A stretch of DNA of 64,000 bases from contig JAGXGA010000027.1 of NCBI GenBank assembly GCA_024636975.1, positions 350,699 to 414,698 of the forward strand, in the 5' to 3' direction. The notes below the pieces were generated by a model that saw only the letters and a program-made list of their open reading frames with translations, was not told where the DNA came from and ran no database searches. The position numbers were made by a program, and so were the translations under genes. Below are positions 24,556 to 35,777 of the stretch, in pieces (within the stretch, counting starts at the first letter, position 1; each line of letters starts with the position of its first letter). The DNA comes from Mariniphaga sp. (GTDB taxonomy: Bacteria; Bacteroidota; Bacteroidia; Bacteroidales; Prolixibacteraceae).

Positions 24556-25263
24556 CTACTTTAAGGTAAACTCTGCAGAAACAGTAACCTTTATGTTTTT
24601 CCGGGCAGAGCTGGTGTTGTGGATGCCGTAGCCGGCAACTTCGGTGGAGTAGGGTTCGGTTATTTGAAAGACCCCTGCCCGCGCCGATATAAGCTTATCT
24701 ATTTTAAGGTCGGTAGTAGAGGTTATTTCTTCTGCCCGTTCAAAAGCATTTTGGGTGGCTTTCCCCAGTAATTGTTTTTTGATATCCTCTATTTTACTGC
24801 TGAAAAACTCCATCGTGGAATTGTCAAATGTTACACCGCCATCTACAAACACTATAGGATCGATGGCCAGCTGCTCCACTTTTTCAATTTCATTCGAAAT
24901 AATATAGATCCTTTGGTCGAGCGTATAACCGGAATGCCCTCCCTGCCCGTATTCCCGGTTTACATTCACCGGGAAAACTTTAAATTCCGATGTCTGAATA
25001 CCGGTTTGGTCCCAAAGCTTCCGGAAGTTTTCCATTTTACGCGCCATTGTTTTATAGCCCTCCTGTGTTCCGGTTAATGAAACCCTTTCAGAAAAGCTAA
25101 CCGTCCATTTCACGATGTCGCTGTTAAACTCTTCGGTACCGTAACCTACAACACGCACTGTTTGCTGCACCTGTCTTGATTGTTGGAAGAACCAGCCCCA
25201 TAGTCCGAAAGCAATAATCACCGAGACTCCTAATATGATAGCCCACGAATTTTTCATTTTCAC
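24556..25263 (-). CDS. SIMPL (DUF541) domain protein, membrane-anchored
   Basis: 235 residues. An N-terminal membrane anchor (WAIILGVSVIIAFGLWGWFF) is followed by the SIMPL fold: VRVVGYGTEEFNSDIVKW, then FSERVSLTGTQEGYKTMARKM, NREYGQGGHSGYTLDQRI and ATQNAFERAEEITSTT. The family (E. coli YggE type) is periplasmic, tied to oxidative or envelope stress, with no known enzymatic activity. It lies 42 bases after leuS on the same strand and may be co-transcribed with it. It faces the GH2 gene with a 43-base convergent gap where no clear terminator is visible. Confidence 0.9.
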   Translation of the reverse strand: MKMKNSWAIILGVSVIIAFGLWGWFFQQSRQVQQTVRVVGYGTEEFNSDIVKWTVSFSERVSLTGTQEGYKTMARKMENFRKLWDQTGIQTSEFKVFPVNVNREYGQGGHSGYTLDQRIYIISNEIEKVEQLAIDPIVFVDGGVTFDNSTMEFFSSKIEDIKKQLLGKATQNAFERAEEITSTTDLKIDKLISARAGVFQITEPYSTEVAGYGIHNTSSARKNIKVTVSAEFTLK

Positions 25264-25305
25264 TGAATTGGTAATATCGGGAATTAGCAGTATATGTTAA
25301 AACTT

Positions 25306-27957
25306 TTATCCTACAACAATATTAATAATTTTCTTTGGCACAAAAATGAACTTGCGAACAGTTTTTCCTTCCATCCATTTATTAGCTTTAGGATCGTTAA
25401 GAACGGCTTTTTCAATTTCCTCCCGGGGTATGTCAATGGGAAGTTCTATTTTAAAACGCAATTTTCCGTTAAACGATACCGGGTATTCATGGCTGTCTTC
25501 CTGCAACAGTTTTACATTCACTTCAGGCCACTGCTCATAGGCAAGTGTATTTTTTTTACCGCATAAATGCCACAGTTCTTCTCCCAAATGCGGAGCAAAG
25601 GGCGATAAGATCCTTGCAAAAGTTCTGGCAGTATCAAGCGTTACCTTACCTTTTTTTATGGCCAGGTTATTGAAAACCATAAGGGCAGATACAGCTGTGT
25701 TGAATTTCAGGTTTTCAATATCATAGGCTACTTTCCGGATGGTTTGATGCAACAGCTTGGCAACTTCAATATCCTCCTCACCTTCTGTTATATTATTTTC
25801 ATCGGCAAAGAAGCGGTAAGCACGGTTCAGGAAATTAAATACTCCTTTTACACCATTTTCAGCCCAGGGTTTGCGCTCGTCAAGCGGCCCCATGAACATT
25901 TCATACAATCGTAATGCATCCGCTCCGTAACGTTCGATTACATCATCGGGGTTCACTACATTTTTAAGTGATTTTGACATCTTTGCCACAATCTGTCTGA
26001 GCTCTTCTCCGGTTTCGGTGTGATAGTACTTCCCATCACGGTCTTCCACCAGATCGGATGAAACTTTTGCGCCTGTTGATGTTTCATATGCAAAGGCCAG
26101 TATCATCCCCTGGTTGTAAAGCTTCTGAAATGGTTCATTGGTAGATACAATTCCCAGATCGAACAGCACTTTGTGCCAGAACCTTGAGTAGAGCAGGTGC
26201 AAAACAGCATGTTCGGCTCCTCCTATGTACAGGTCGACCGGCATCCAGTATTGTTCTTTCTCGGGATCAAAAATTCGTTCTTCATTGTTAGGATCAATGT
26301 ACCGGAGATAGTACCAACATGATCCTGCCCACTGGGGCATTGTGTTTGTTTCACGTCGTCCCTTACGACCATTTTTATCGGTTACATGTAACCATTCTTC
26401 GGCATTTGCAAGCGGCGATTCTCCGGAATCCCCGGGTGTATACTTTTCCAGTTTGGGCAGCAACAAAGGTAATTCCTCATCATCCAAAAGCGATACTTCG
26501 CCATCTTCCCAATGAATTACAGGAAAAGGTTCACCCCAATAGCGCTGACGGCTGAACAGCCAGTCGCGCATCCTGTAATTAACTGTTGCCTTCCCTATAT
26601 TCTGTGCTTCCAGCCATTCAATGGTTGTGGTGATTCCCTGTTCTTTGTTCAGACCGTTGATGTTTAAACCGGTTTCTTCACTGGCTGAATTAATGTATTC
26701 GCCGTCTTCAGTCCAGCATTTATTGCCTGCCAGTATTTCCTCCCTCTCTTCCACATCTTTGGGATCAAGTATGCAGACAATTGGTATATTAAATTCTTTG
26801 GCGAATTCGAAGTCACGGCTATCATGTGCAGGAACTGCCATAATTGCACCGGTTCCATAGCCCAGTAGCACATAGTCGGCAATCCAGATCGGTATTGGTA
26901 GTTTATTTACCGGATTAACTGCATAGCGACCGGTGAACACACCTGTCTTCACCTTAGCCAGATCGGTACGATCTAAATCCGATTTAAGCGCCGCAGCCTG
27001 TATATATTTCTCAACTTCTTCCTTCTTTTCAGGAATGGTGATTTCACCGGCAAGCTCATGTTCAGGAGCAATAACCATATAGGTAGCACCAAATAATGTG
27101 TCGGGACGGGTAGTGTATACCCTCAGGTCTTTATTCAATCCTTCAATCTGGAAATCAATTTCTGCTCCCGTAGACTTACCTATCCAGTTTTTTTGCATAT
27201 CAATAACACCGGCAGGCCAGTCAAGACCTTCCAACCCCTGTAGTAACCGGTCGGCGTAATGAGGAATACGGAGCAGCCATTGCTTCAGATTTTTACGCAC
27301 CACCTGGTTGCCGCACTTTTCATGGGAACCATCAGTAAGCACCTCTTCGTTTGCACATACTGTTTTACATGAATTGCACCACCATACCTGCGCATTGTCA
27401 TAATAGGCAAGCCGTTTCTCGCCTATAAATTCATTTATTGCTTCAAGTCCCTGTAATTGTACCTCTTCAGGGATGGTCAATTCAGAAATGGGCCTGCCTT
27501 TTTGCTGGTTTTCATCGAACCAGGTGTTGTATAATTGTTTGAAAATCCACTGTGTCCATTTGAAATAGTGTGCATCGGTAGTATTTATTTCGCGGTCCCA
27601 GTCGTAGCTTAATCCGATGGCCTTAATCTGCCTGCGGAAATTATCGCAGTTTTTATTTGTTGTTATGGCCGGATGAGTTCCCGTTTGCATGGCATATTGT
27701 TCTGCGGGCAGTCCAAAAGCATCCCATCCCATGGGGTGCAGAACATTAAAGCCTTTCATCCGCTTGTAACGGCTGATAATATCGGTAGCAGTATATCCTT
27801 CAGGATGTCCTACATGCAGCCCCGCTCCCGATGGGTAAGGAAACATATCGAGGATATAGTATTTTGGCTTCGAATAATCATCAAAGGTTTTAAATGTTTT
27901 ATTTTCTTCCCAATATCTCTGCCACCGGGATTCTATTTTCGCGAAATTATATTCCAT
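25306..27957 (-). CDS. leuS: Leucyl-tRNA synthetase
   Basis: 883 residues, class I aminoacyl-tRNA synthetase. The HIGH-type motif HVGH is at residue ~48 in [24 protein letters not shown] is present as [11 protein letters not shown] near residue 660. The CP1 editing domain ([33 protein letters not shown]) and a CxxC pair (CNSCKTVC) are present. Length and layout match bacterial LeuRS. The 883-residue frame starts 29 bases downstream of a good -7 promoter element. Confidence 0.97.
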   Translation of the reverse strand: MEYNFAKIESRWQRYWEENKTFKTFDDYSKPKYYILDMFPYPSGAGLHVGHPEGYTATDIISRYKRMKGFNVLHPMGWDAFGLPAEQYAMQTGTHPAITTNKNCDNFRRQIKAIGLSYDWDREINTTDAHYFKWTQWIFKQLYNTWFDENQQKGRPISELTIPEEVQLQGLEAINEFIGEKRLAYYDNAQVWWCNSCKTVCANEEVLTDGSHEKCGNQVVRKNLKQWLLRIPHYADRLLQGLEGLDWPAGVIDMQKNWIGKSTGAEIDFQIEGLNKDLRVYTTRPDTLFGATYMVIAPEHELAGEITIPEKKEEVEKYIQAAALKSDLDRTDLAKVKTGVFTGRYAVNPVNKLPIPIWIADYVLLGYGTGAIMAVPAHDSRDFEFAKEFNIPIVCILDPKDVEEREEILAGNKCWTEDGEYINSASEETGLNINGLNKEQGITTTIEWLEAQNIGKATVNYRMRDWLFSRQRYWGEPFPVIHWEDGEVSLLDDEELPLLLPKLEKYTPGDSGESPLANAEEWLHVTDKNGRKGRRETNTMPQWAGSCWYYLRYIDPNNEERIFDPEKEQYWMPVDLYIGGAEHAVLHLLYSRFWHKVLFDLGIVSTNEPFQKLYNQGMILAFAYETSTGAKVSSDLVEDRDGKYYHTETGEELRQIVAKMSKSLKNVVNPDDVIERYGADALRLYEMFMGPLDERKPWAENGVKGVFNFLNRAYRFFADENNITEGEEDIEVAKLLHQTIRKVAYDIENLKFNTAVSALMVFNNLAIKKGKVTLDTARTFARILSPFAPHLGEELWHLCGKKNTLAYEQWPEVNVKLLQEDSHEYPVSFNGKLRFKIELPIDIPREEIEKAVLNDPKANKWMEGKTVRKFIFVPKKIINIVVG

Positions 27958-27985
27958 CTTGTTGGTAAATCTGAATTTAAAGCTG

Positions 27986-27993
27986 CAAAGATA
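27986..27993 (-). promoter_or_regulatory. Bacteroidota -7 promoter element for leuS
   Basis: CAAAGATA on the plus strand is TATCTTTG on the minus strand, the most frequent form of TAnnTTTG in this window. It lies 28 bases upstream of the leuS ATG. The -33 box is not clear. Confidence 0.55.
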
Positions 27994-28080
27994 AAGATTT
28001 TGTTTGATGCAGGGTAAAATCTGATTTAGGTTAAGATTGTGATAAATATGATAAAACTCATGAAAGTTTCAATTTATTAT

Positions 28081-28088
28081 TATTTTTG
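28081..28088 (+). promoter_or_regulatory. Bacteroidota -7 promoter element for the glutamate-synthase-like gene
   Basis: TATTTTTG matches TAnnTTTG, 37 bases upstream of the ATG at 28126. The divergent leuS promoter is 88 bases to the left. Confidence 0.5.
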
Positions 28089-28125
28089 CCTTTAACAGAC
28101 TATTCTATAATCAAAAATTCAGACT

Positions 28126-29766
28126 ATGTTACAATTTGTAAAAAACAACGATGCTCTTGGTAGTGTAAACCGGGGTGTTCCATGCGAATCGGGTCTCTGT
28201 ACCCTTTGTGAATCTTCATGTAAAGGAAAATGTGAAACATGGCTTTCTTGTTTGGAAGGCAGAAAAATGCTGTATCCCAGGAGGTTTGGTCATTCTACAT
28301 CAGGGGCCAGTCATGTTACTTCTGTTGGAATTGGTTATCATGCTTTACGAATACAAGGCTATGCTTACGGATCTGTAGGATTGCCTTCTCATTTTTCGGA
28401 TGATCCGGATGATTGTATTTTTACTAATGTTAATGTTGAAACTGAATTTGGAAATGAAGTTAAAACCAAGAGCCGGTTGCCAATTATGACAGGAGCTTTG
28501 GGTTCAACTTTCATTGCTGCCAAATATTGGCCTTCATTTGCTGTTGGTGCAGCTTTAGCCGGTTTTCCGATTGTCGTAGGAGAAAATGTAGTAGGTGTTG
28601 ATCAGGAATCTGAATTAAAAAACGGGAGAATTATTAAAGCTCCCGAACTTGAAAGACGAATTGATTATTTTATGAGGTATTATGACGGTTATGGCGCCAT
28701 AATAATTCAAATGAACGTGGAAGATACCCGTAATGGTGTTGCTGAATACCTGATTGATAAATACGGTAACGATGTCATCATTGAACTTAAATGGGGGCAG
28801 GGAGCAAAAGATATCGGTGGAGAGATCCAGGTTTCAAGTCTGGAATATGCCCAGTTCCTAAAAGATCGCGGATATATAGTCGATCCCGATCCATACAGTC
28901 CTGTCATAATTCAGGGGTATAAAAATCGGGCTGTCACTGCTTTTGCCCGTCACAGCAGAATGGGTGCAACCAATAAACACAGGGTTGATGATGTCAGGGA
29001 AGATTTTATGAACAGTATAGCTTATCTGAGAAAGTTGGGTTTTAAACGCATTTCTTTAAAAACGGGTGCTTATGGTATGGAAAATCTTGCTATGGCTATT
29101 CGGTTTGCTGCTGATGCAAAACTAGATCTCCTTACCATCGATGGTGCGGGAGGGGGTACCGGGATGAGCCCCTGGAATATGATGCAGAATTGGGGAATAC
29201 CATCTTTACCTTTGCATGCCAAAGCTTATGAATATTGTAAAATATTGGAAAGCCGTGGTATTAAAGTTCCGGATATATCTTTCGCCGGAGGGTTTGCCCG
29301 TGAAGACCACCTGTTTAAAGCGCTTTCACTTGGTGCGCCTTTTACTAAATTAGTTTGCCTGGGGCGTGCACCTATGATTGCTGGTTTTCTTGGAAGTAAT
29401 ATCGAATCTACATTTTATCCGGAAAGGAAAGTAGAACTAAACGGACATTGGGAAAAACTTCCTCCAACTGTAACTGAGTATGGTATTTATCCGGAAGAAA
29501 TATTCACTGAATGGGAAACTGTGAAAAACAAGGTAGGTGCTGATGAAATGAAGAACATTCCTTTTGGTGCGGTGGCTATGGTAGGTTATGCCGATAAGCT
29601 TGCTGCCGGATTGCAGCAATTTATGGCAGGTGCACGAAAATTTAATTTAAATGAACTTAGCCGTAATGATTTGATTGCATCTAATCGTGAGACAGCAGAA
29701 GTGGCTAATGTTCCGTTTATGACTGATGCCCTGGATGAAGAAGCAAAGGCTGTCTTGCTTAGTTGA
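28126..29766 (+). CDS. FMN-binding glutamate-synthase-family protein
   Basis: 546 residues. The N-terminus is cysteine-rich (CESGLCTLCESSCKGKCETWLSC, residues ~19-42, at least seven Cys), which could hold an iron-sulfur cluster. The remainder is the FMN-binding TIM barrel of the glutamate synthase large subunit: ELKWGQGAKDIGGEIQVSS, RISLKTGAYGMENLA, LLTIDGAGGGTGMSPWNM, ISFAGGFAREDHLFKALSLGA. No glutamine amidotransferase domain is present, so ammonia or another donor, or a different reaction, must be used. It precedes gdhA by 421 bases with its own terminator between. Nitrogen assimilation is likely but the exact reaction is uncertain. Confidence 0.9.
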   Translation: MLQFVKNNDALGSVNRGVPCESGLCTLCESSCKGKCETWLSCLEGRKMLYPRRFGHSTSGASHVTSVGIGYHALRIQGYAYGSVGLPSHFSDDPDDCIFTNVNVETEFGNEVKTKSRLPIMTGALGSTFIAAKYWPSFAVGAALAGFPIVVGENVVGVDQESELKNGRIIKAPELERRIDYFMRYYDGYGAIIIQMNVEDTRNGVAEYLIDKYGNDVIIELKWGQGAKDIGGEIQVSSLEYAQFLKDRGYIVDPDPYSPVIIQGYKNRAVTAFARHSRMGATNKHRVDDVREDFMNSIAYLRKLGFKRISLKTGAYGMENLAMAIRFAADAKLDLLTIDGAGGGTGMSPWNMMQNWGIPSLPLHAKAYEYCKILESRGIKVPDISFAGGFAREDHLFKALSLGAPFTKLVCLGRAPMIAGFLGSNIESTFYPERKVELNGHWEKLPPTVTEYGIYPEEIFTEWETVKNKVGADEMKNIPFGAVAMVGYADKLAAGLQQFMAGARKFNLNELSRNDLIASNRETAEVANVPFMTDALDEEAKAVLLS

Positions 29767-29871
29767 ATATTCAGCTTTACAGCATAATTGATCAGCTTAT
29801 GCTTTTAAGCCAGATCTATTATGCATATTTGATAAAATATTTTAGGCAGGTTGAATTTTGCATTTTTATAT

Positions 29872-29894
29872 GCAGGTTTAATCTGCTTTTTTTT
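29872..29894 (+). terminator. Rho-independent terminator of the glutamate-synthase-like gene
   Basis: Short stem GCAGG/TCTGC (29872-29876 with 29882-29886, one G-U pair), 5-base loop, then eight T. It is 105 bases past the stop codon. Confidence 0.55.
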
Positions 29895-30032
29895 GACTTA
29901 AATTGAAAACTCAATTTTTCCAGTTTACCTCGATTTTTATCTTTTTCATAACATTTTTGTGGAAAATATTTAAAATTCTGTAAAGAATTTTAGTTTTTTT
30001 TTTAGAAATTCTATAAAATTATCAAAAAACTC

Positions 30033-30040
30033 TACTTTTG
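30033..30040 (+). promoter_or_regulatory. Bacteroidota -7 promoter element for gdhA
   Basis: TACTTTTG matches TAnnTTTG. It lies 147 bases upstream of the gdhA ATG, which would give a long 5' leader. No clear -33 box. Confidence 0.4.
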
Positions 30041-30163
30041 TCCGGATTTTAGTTTTTTGAGGATTATAACCCCATTTCATTAAAAATATCATCTTCTTTT
30101 GAGAACAATAACCTATTTTTTCTTATTAAAAAGTATAGATATAAATATATTTTATAGAGTTGA

Positions 30164-31543
<1,380 letters not shown>

Positions 31544-31570
31544 TAACTCGAACAATAATAACTTAAAATG

Positions 31571-31598
31571 ATCCCGGTTAAATTAACCGGGATTTTTA
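31571..31598 (+). terminator. Rho-independent terminator of gdhA
   Basis: Perfect 10-bp stem ATCCCGGTTA/TAACCGGGAT (31571-31580 with 31584-31593), 3-base loop, then five T. Confidence 0.9.
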
Positions 31599-31747
31599 GT
31601 TACAAAGTATTGGTTTCTAATACAACTTGGACCTTTCACTTAGCTGAGAAATAAACCATTTGTCGATAAATAGCAAAATTCGGGTACCAGTGAAATTATT
31701 TTTTTTCAATCATGTACTAAAAGCAAACTACCTACGTTTCTTTTTGA

Positions 31748-31831
31748 AGAAGGCTTGATTATTTATTATTTTTTACCATCAATTCGGTTTTGCCTTCTGA
31801 TTAGAGGAGTGATTATTCACTCCTCTTTTTA
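31748..31831 (+). ncRNA. Candidate structured RNA ending in a rho-independent terminator
   Basis: AGAAGGC (31748-31754) pairs with GCCTTCT (31792-31798), and the next TTGAT pairs with ATCAA (31755-31759 with 31778-31782), giving an interrupted stem. Directly after it is a perfect terminator stem AGAGGAGTGA/TCACTCCTCT (31803-31812 with 31817-31826) with a 4-base loop and a T run. It lies more than 150 bases beyond the gdhA terminator, so it has no obvious gene to terminate. I see no clear promoter. It may be a small RNA or only a backup terminator. Confidence 0.35.
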
Positions 31832-31941
31832 GTAGAATAAGTTCGATTCAGCATATTTTGGTATTGCTGTTATGATTATAAGAATGGGCAGTATTTCAAA
31901 TTATAAAAGCATATACCAGGAGGACAATTATCTTAAATCAA

Positions 31942-31976
31942 TTTGTTTTCATATCAGCGAAAAGCTTTTAATTTTG
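31942..31976 (+). promoter_or_regulatory. Bacteroidota promoter for the S9 peptidase
   Basis: TTTG (31942-31945) and TAATTTTG (31969-31976), separated by 23 bases, with the ATG 17 bases downstream. Confidence 0.55.
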
Positions 31977-31993
31977 CCTTTTAAAAACAAAAA

Positions 31994-34078
31994 ATGAAAT
32001 TTATTGCCTATCCGTTGCTTTTATTATTGCTATCATGCAGTACTGTTACCGACTCCGGTAAGAATAAGAATTACCTGCCCGATACCCCACAACTTGATTC
32101 TGAATTAATGACGCCCGAGGTTTTGTGGTCGTTTGGCCGTTTGGGAAGCCCCGGAGTATCACCCGACAGGAATTCAATAATTTACACAATTACATATTTC
32201 AACATTGATGAGAATAAATCTTATCGCGATATTTATATCACGTCTGTTACCGGAGGTGAGGCGAAAAATCTTACTAACTCTGCTGTAAATGAATTTAATG
32301 CAGTTTGGCGGCCCGATGGCAGAAAAATTGGTTACCTGTCTCCAGCCTCAGGAAGCGTACAGCTTTGGGAGATGAATACTGACGGAACTGGCAACAATCA
32401 GGTAACCAGTATTGAAGGTGGAATTGAAGGATTTGATTATTCACCTGATCTTTCTAAAATATTTTACATTAAAAGTGTAAAACTTGACCAAAATATTCAT
32501 GAACTTTTTCCCGATTTACCAAAAGCAAATGCAAGGTTGGAAAATGATATTATGTACAGGCACTGGGATGAGTGGCATGATTATACCTACCACCATGTAT
32601 TTGTTGCCAGCTATTCTGATGGAAGAGTGGAAGATGGGATGGATATTATGAAAGGCGAACGGTATGATTCACCGTTGAAACCTTTTGGTGGCACTGAACA
32701 AATTTCCTGGAGTCCGGATGGGAAATTACTGGCGTATACCAAGAAAACAAAAACAGGAAAAGAATATTCACTTTCTACCAATTCCGATGTATATATATTC
32801 GATGCGGAAACCGAAGAAACAACTAATCTTACGGAAGGAATGATGGGATACGATAAGAATCCATTGTTTTCTCCCGATGGGAGGTATCTTGCATGGGAAA
32901 GCATGGAACGTGAAGGGTATGAAGCGGATAAAAACAGGCTGTTTATAGCCGATCTTAAATCGGGTGAGAAAGTAGATTATACCGAAGGTTTCGATCAGAA
33001 TGTGGAAGCTCTTTCGTGGGATAGCAACAGCCAGTTTATGTACTTTATAAGCGACGTTCATGCTACCGATGAAATTTACAGGCTAAACATCGGGGAAAAA
33101 AGCATTAACCGGATAACCGACGGGGTTCATAATTACCAGACTGTAGAACCTGCCGGAGATAAGTTGGTGGCGCAAAAAGTTTCAATGTCACAACCGGCTG
33201 AACTGTATCTGGTTGATCCGGTGACAGGTAAAGACCAGCCGCTTACAGCGATCAACAAGGGTATTCTTGATCAGCTTAAAATGGGTAAAGTTGAAGAGCG
33301 TTGGATGGAAACTACCGATGGAAAGCAGATGTTGACCTGGGTGATCTATCCGCCTGATTTTGATCCCGGCAAGAAATATCCTGCCTTGTTGTATTGCCAG
33401 GGTGGGCCGCAGGGCACTGTTAGTCAGTTCTGGTCGTATCGCTGGAATTTCCAGATGATGGCAGCCAATGGTTACATTGTAGTTGCACCCAACAGGCGCG
33501 GTTTGCCAGGGTTCGGCCAGGAGTGGAATGAACAGATTTCAAAAGACTATGGAGGGCAAAATATCAAGGATTTGCTGACTGCCATTGATGAAGTTGCAAA
33601 AGAACCTTTTGTTGATGAAAACCGCCTGGGTGCAGTGGGCGCCAGTTATGGCGGCTTCTCTGTTTATTTTTTGGCCGGAAATCATAACAACCGTTTCAGC
33701 GCTTTTATTGCGCACGACGGAATGTTCAACTTAGAACACATGTATACTACCACCGAAGAGATGTGGTTTGTTGACTGGGAAATGGGTGGGCCCTATTGGG
33801 AAAAGGATAATGCTGTTGCACAGCGTTCTTATAGTTTTTCTCCCCATAATTACGTTCAGAACTGGGATACACCCATACTGGTTATCCATGGTGAAAAGGA
33901 TTTTCGGGTCCCGCCTGACCAGGGTATGGCTGCTTTTAATGCTGCTGTACTCCGTGATATTCCGGCTCAGTTCCTTTATTTTCCTGAAGAAAATCACTGG
34001 GTGCTACAGGCCCAAAATGGCATTTTATGGCAACGGGTATTTTTTAACTGGCTGGATAAGTGGTTGAAAGAACAGTAG
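31994..34078 (+). CDS. S9-family prolyl oligopeptidase lipoprotein
   Basis: 694 residues. A lipoprotein signal peptide with lipobox LLSC near residue 15. Residues ~45-420 form the beta-propeller (WSPDGKLLAYTKK, FSPDGRYLAWESM and NAVWRPDGRKIGYLSP repeats). The alpha/beta-hydrolase domain follows, with catalytic triad S551 (GASYGGF), D636 (GEKDFRVP) and H668 (ENHWVL), plus the Arg-rich NRRGLPGFGQEW region. S9 enzymes of this type release dipeptides or cleave after proline or other residues; periplasmic DPP-like peptide breakdown is the likely role. Transcribed from its own promoter. Confidence 0.95.
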   Translation: MKFIAYPLLLLLLSCSTVTDSGKNKNYLPDTPQLDSELMTPEVLWSFGRLGSPGVSPDRNSIIYTITYFNIDENKSYRDIYITSVTGGEAKNLTNSAVNEFNAVWRPDGRKIGYLSPASGSVQLWEMNTDGTGNNQVTSIEGGIEGFDYSPDLSKIFYIKSVKLDQNIHELFPDLPKANARLENDIMYRHWDEWHDYTYHHVFVASYSDGRVEDGMDIMKGERYDSPLKPFGGTEQISWSPDGKLLAYTKKTKTGKEYSLSTNSDVYIFDAETEETTNLTEGMMGYDKNPLFSPDGRYLAWESMEREGYEADKNRLFIADLKSGEKVDYTEGFDQNVEALSWDSNSQFMYFISDVHATDEIYRLNIGEKSINRITDGVHNYQTVEPAGDKLVAQKVSMSQPAELYLVDPVTGKDQPLTAINKGILDQLKMGKVEERWMETTDGKQMLTWVIYPPDFDPGKKYPALLYCQGGPQGTVSQFWSYRWNFQMMAANGYIVVAPNRRGLPGFGQEWNEQISKDYGGQNIKDLLTAIDEVAKEPFVDENRLGAVGASYGGFSVYFLAGNHNNRFSAFIAHDGMFNLEHMYTTTEEMWFVDWEMGGPYWEKDNAVAQRSYSFSPHNYVQNWDTPILVIHGEKDFRVPPDQGMAAFNAAVLRDIPAQFLYFPEENHWVLQAQNGILWQRVFFNWLDKWLKEQ

Positions 34079-34107
34079 TTTTTTAAAATAGGCTCATCAT
34101 AAATTAT

Positions 34108-34115
34108 TATCTTTG
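34108..34115 (+). promoter_or_regulatory. Bacteroidota -7 promoter element for the small membrane protein
   Basis: TATCTTTG matches TAnnTTTG 11 bases before the TTG start at 34127, so the transcript would be nearly leaderless. Confidence 0.45.
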
Positions 34116-34126
34116 AATAAAAAGAA

Positions 34127-34627
34127 TTGATCATAGATAATAATACAGAAAGAGCCTTTGGTAAAACTGCTGTTTTTGCCGGTGTTATTTTTCTTTTGAC
34201 GGGAATAGTTATTTTACTGGCCGGAGCTTTCATCATAGGTGCAGTTGTATTTCTTATTGCAACTTTTGTCGCTTTTACCTACTCAGGTGTGGAACTCAAT
34301 ACCGAATCCCGGGAGGTTAAGCAATACAATAAATTATTTGGATTAATTAAAACCGGCAAATGGAAATCGTTTGATTCATATATTGGGATTACGCTTATAC
34401 CATTTACAACCGTAGAAGTTATGTCCAGTTGGTCAAACAGGATTTCATCAACCAAAACAACCGATTATCGTATTTTTTTTGTTGATAAGGCTAGGAAACC
34501 TGCGTTTGTTATAAAAAGGTGCAAATCAATACAAAATGCAAGAAATAGCCTTGATGAATTTTCCATATGGCTTAAATTACCGGTTTATTCGGTAAGAAAA
34601 AAAGAAAGACGCAGAATGGTTGTATAG
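34127..34627 (+). CDS. Small two-helix membrane protein, unknown function
   Basis: 166 residues from a TTG start; no ATG is available near the N-terminus. Two adjacent membrane helices (TAVFAGVIFLLTGIVILLAG and FIIGAVVFLIATFVAFTYSG, residues ~13-52) precede a soluble domain with a PH-like pattern of strands (GVELNTESREVKQYNKLFG, KWKSFDSYIGITLI, YRIFFVDKARKPAFVIKR). No recognised family. The Lys/Arg-rich C-terminus (VRKKERRR) is probably cytoplasmic. Confidence 0.72.
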   Translation: MIIDNNTERAFGKTAVFAGVIFLLTGIVILLAGAFIIGAVVFLIATFVAFTYSGVELNTESREVKQYNKLFGLIKTGKWKSFDSYIGITLIPFTTVEVMSSWSNRISSTKTTDYRIFFVDKARKPAFVIKRCKSIQNARNSLDEFSIWLKLPVYSVRKKERRRMVV

Positions 34628-34629
34628 AA

Positions 34630-34659
34630 TTGCTCGTTCCCCTCAATTCACTATTTTTG
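34630..34659 (+). promoter_or_regulatory. Bacteroidota promoter for the Gfo/Idh/MocA gene
   Basis: TTG (34630-34632) and TATTTTTG (34652-34659) with 19 bases between, 20 bases upstream of the ATG at 34680. Confidence 0.6.
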
Positions 34660-34679
34660 AAAAAAATTGATATCATTTT

Positions 34680-35777
34680 ATGCAAAAAACACATATTGGA
34701 TTTATAGGAGCAGGAGGTATAGCACGTGCTCATGCTTATGCCCTGCAGGCACTTAAATTTTATTACAACGATGTTCCTGAGCTGGTATTTGAATCGGTAA
34801 CCTCTGAACGTGAATCCAGCCGTCAGAAATTTGCAGACAGTTACGGATTTAAGAAGGCTCAGTCAGTTAAAGAATTTGCTGAAAATGATGCCCTGGAAGC
34901 AGTATTTATATTAGGGCCCAATAATGTTCATTTTGAACATTTTAGACTGGCCGCACAGATGCCGGGCGTAAAATTGATTTATCTGGAAAAGCCTGTTTGC
35001 TCAACGGTAGATGAAGAGATGGAGATGAAGAAGCTGGCCGGTGAAATTGAGGGAAGAATAAAAATTCAGGTGGGGTTTCAATACCTGCAGACTTCCTCTG
35101 TACGGGAAGCGCTTAAATTCTGGCAGGAGGGGCATCTTGGAAAACCCATTCATTTTAACCTTAAGTATTATCACGGAGATTATCTTCAACCGTCATATCG
35201 CGAAAAGCGGGTTACCCGATTAACCCCTGCCCCTGATGGAGGAGCTATGGCCGATTTAGGCTCCCATGGCATTAGTCTGTTAATGGCATTTTTGGGAGAA
35301 AATCTGCAGATAACCGGTGCATTGCAGGGAGGTAGTTTTCCCGATGTCCCTGAAGGATCTGACCTGTTTAGTTCCATCTCGATGATTGATCCTGATTCGG
35401 GAGCCGTAGGTAACCTGTCGGCAAGCCGGATTAGTTCAGGTACAGGTGACCTGGTTGATCTGGAATTGTTTGCTGAGAATGGGGCATTGCATTATTCCTC
35501 AAGAAATTCGGAATACTTCGAATATTATATGGAAGGTTCAAACCAATGGGTGAAACAAATGGTAGGCAGCAATTATGCACCGGTTTCAAGCTTTCCCTCA
35601 GGACATGTGCCACCGGGATGGCTCCGCTCTATGGTTCATTCACATTACCTTTTTATTACAGGTAACGATTCCGGCACATTTTTCCCCAGTATTAATCACG
35701 GATTGGCTGTGCAGCGTATTGTGCGCGAAACTGCTATTCATATTGAAAATTTTAGAAGTAATTATGTCAAAAAATAA
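34680..35777 (+). CDS. Gfo/Idh/MocA-family oxidoreductase
   Basis: 365 residues. A Rossmann NAD(P) domain opens the protein (IGFIGAGGIARAHAYAL, residues ~4-20), with AVFILGPNNVHFEHF and the catalytic-type EKPV motif (LIYLEKPVCSTVDEE, ~100-115). The C-terminal alpha/beta domain contains GGAMADLGSHGISLL with the usual Asp-His pair. The family oxidises or reduces sugars or inositols; the substrate is not evident. Its 3' end overlaps malQ by 14 bases, so the two are co-expressed, which suggests a carbohydrate role. Confidence 0.9.
   Translation: MQKTHIGFIGAGGIARAHAYALQALKFYYNDVPELVFESVTSERESSRQKFADSYGFKKAQSVKEFAENDALEAVFILGPNNVHFEHFRLAAQMPGVKLIYLEKPVCSTVDEEMEMKKLAGEIEGRIKIQVGFQYLQTSSVREALKFWQEGHLGKPIHFNLKYYHGDYLQPSYREKRVTRLTPAPDGGAMADLGSHGISLLMAFLGENLQITGALQGGSFPDVPEGSDLFSSISMIDPDSGAVGNLSASRISSGTGDLVDLELFAENGALHYSSRNSEYFEYYMEGSNQWVKQMVGSNYAPVSSFPSGHVPPGWLRSMVHSHYLFITGNDSGTFFPSINHGLAVQRIVRETAIHIENFRSNYVKK

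Larger units (their letters stand above)
31544..31993. other. Intergenic region with two terminators and a promoter
   Basis: 450 bases. Contents: gdhA terminator (31571-31598), a structured stretch with a second terminator (31748-31831), and the S9 peptidase promoter (31942-31976). No coding sequence recognised. Confidence 0.85.

Noticed and set aside
26345..26358. GTTTCACGT on the plus strand within leuS as a parS half-site
   Set aside because: The second half is missing (CGTCCC instead of GAAAC).
35575..35763. N-terminal extension of malQ
   Set aside because: These codons overlap the oxidoreductase gene and lack any similarity to the GH77 start; the ATG at 35764 begins at the family N-terminus.
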